Assembly (NCBI GenBank): GCA_003559755.1
Contig: PWKM01000261.1
Location: 1-6,046, forward strand
From: Planctomycetota bacterium
GTDB lineage: Bacteria; Planctomycetota; PUPC01
Length of the DNA stretch: 6,046 nt
Direction: 5' to 3'
The position numbers and the translations under genes are program-made. Below the pieces are notes generated by a model. The model worked only from the letters and a program-made list of their open reading frames with translations, did no database searches and had not been told where the DNA came from. Position 1 is the first letter of the stretch, and each line of letters starts with the position of its first letter. This document shows positions 5,435 to 6,046 of this stretch, one piece after another.

Positions 5435-6046
5435 TCAGCCGGTCACGCCCAGCCCCGGTGCGTTGGGAATCCGGAGCGTCCCCTCCTCGACGGTCGCCCC
5501 CGCGAACGGGTCGTCGGCCAGCAGGAGGTTGCCGTCGAGGTCGATGAAGTCCATCCATCCGGCGATGTGGGCGGCCGTGGTGATCGCCAGCGAGCTCGAG
5601 GTCATGCACCCGACCATCAGCATCAGGCCGAGCTCTTGCGCTTTCTGTACGATGCGCACGGCTTCGCACAGCCCGCCGCTCTTCACCAGCTTGATGTTGA
5701 CGCCGTCCACGACCCCGGCCAGCCGGTCCACGTCGTCTGCGGTATGGCAGCTTTCGTCGGCGATGACCGGGATCGGTGAGGCCTCCCGTGCCCGGCGAAG
5801 CCCGTCGAGGTCTTCCCGTGCGCAGGGCTGTTCGACGAGTTCGATGGCGAACGGGGCCATCGCCTCGATGTTCCGGACTGCCTCCTCGCCGGTCCACGCC
5901 GCGTTTGCGTCCACCCGGATGGGCAAGTCGGTCGCCTTTCGGATCGCCTCCAGACACTCGAGGTCCCGCTCGCCCCCGACCTTTATCTTGAGGATTCGGT
6001 ACCGGTCGGCGACCTGGGCGGCGATCTCGGCCATCGCGTCCGGCTC
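5435..6046 (-). CDS. Dipeptide epimerase-like enolase-superfamily enzyme, 5' end missing
   Basis: The last 203 residues are visible; the N-terminal capping domain lies beyond the right edge, since the frame stays open to 6046. The family abstracts an alpha proton using two lysines and a magnesium ion; members of the dipeptide epimerase branch interconvert L-Ala-D-Glu and L-Ala-L-Glu in murein recycling or act on other dipeptides. Counting from the edge: the KxK motif in ILKIKVGG (18-25) with the base likely Lys22; metal ligands Asp46 (RVDANAAW), Glu72 (ELVEQP) and Asp97 (IADES); the second base in NIKLVKSGG (117-125), probably Lys119; and the Asp-Leu-Asp motif at 169-171 (DLDGN), which marks dipeptide epimerases by holding the substrate amino group. 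All key residues seen are intact. It could instead be a relative with another acid-sugar or amino-acid substrate. It precedes the dehydrogenase gene by 45 bp in the same direction. The reported 5' edge is the window limit, not a start. Confidence 0.82.
   Translation of the reverse strand, partial: EPDAMAEIAAQVADRYRILKIKVGGERDLECLEAIRKATDLPIRVDANAAWTGEEAVRNIEAMAPFAIELVEQPCAREDLDGLRRAREASPIPVIADESCHTADDVDRLAGVVDGVNIKLVKSGGLCEAVRIVQKAQELGLMLMVGCMTSSSLAITTAAHIAGWMDFIDLDGNLLLADDPFAGATVEEGTLRIPNAPGLGVTG

Noticed and set aside
2654..5779. A 1041-codon open frame on the plus strand
   Set aside because: It runs through the oxidoreductase gene in another frame and antisense to the dehydrogenase and epimerase genes. 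The product is a low-complexity run of Arg, Pro, Gly and Ala, as expected of a shadow frame in G+C-rich DNA.

Overview
The window is G+C-rich, densely coded bacterial DNA. It holds four complete genes and one gene cut by the right edge. I see no rRNA, tRNA, CRISPR array, transposase or phage gene. The gene types (a PF12831-type FAD oxidoreductase, a CimA-type citramalate synthase, an enolase-superfamily dipeptide epimerase, a stand-alone PilZ protein) would suit a Planctomycetota/PVC-group or similar environmental bacterium. That placement is an inference from gene content and is weak.

Layout from left to right. Positions 1-94 carry a short, imperfect direct repeat. Positions 95-499 (minus) encode a small PilZ-domain protein, with a possible 11-codon leader ORF overlapping its start. 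Positions 500-810 have no recognised gene but hold an 11-bp tandem repeat, two adjacent perfect palindromes and a GC-rich hairpin just after the stop of cimA. Positions 811-2406 (minus) encode citramalate synthase (CimA type). Positions 2407-2609 are a divergent control region with a good sigma70-like promoter pointing each way and an inverted repeat over the cimA -10 box. Positions 2610-4373 (plus) encode a cytoplasmic FAD-dependent oxidoreductase with an extra C-terminal domain. Its stop lies 11 bp from the stop of the convergent zinc alcohol dehydrogenase gene (4385-5389, minus), and a perfect 7-bp-stem hairpin spans that junction. Upstream of the dehydrogenase on the same strand is the C-terminal part of a dipeptide-epimerase-like enzyme (5435-6046, open at the right edge). 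The two are 45 bp apart with an ideal Shine-Dalgarno sequence between them, so they probably form one operon.

Functionally, cimA points to isoleucine synthesis from pyruvate and acetyl-CoA. The epimerase and dehydrogenase look like a small catabolic or recycling operon. The FAD oxidoreductase has no known substrate; its position beside that operon is suggestive only. The PilZ protein suggests c-di-GMP signalling. I did not find a clear undescribed system; the most interesting points are the regulatory architecture between cimA and the oxidoreductase, the unassigned oxidoreductase itself, and the repeat at the left edge.
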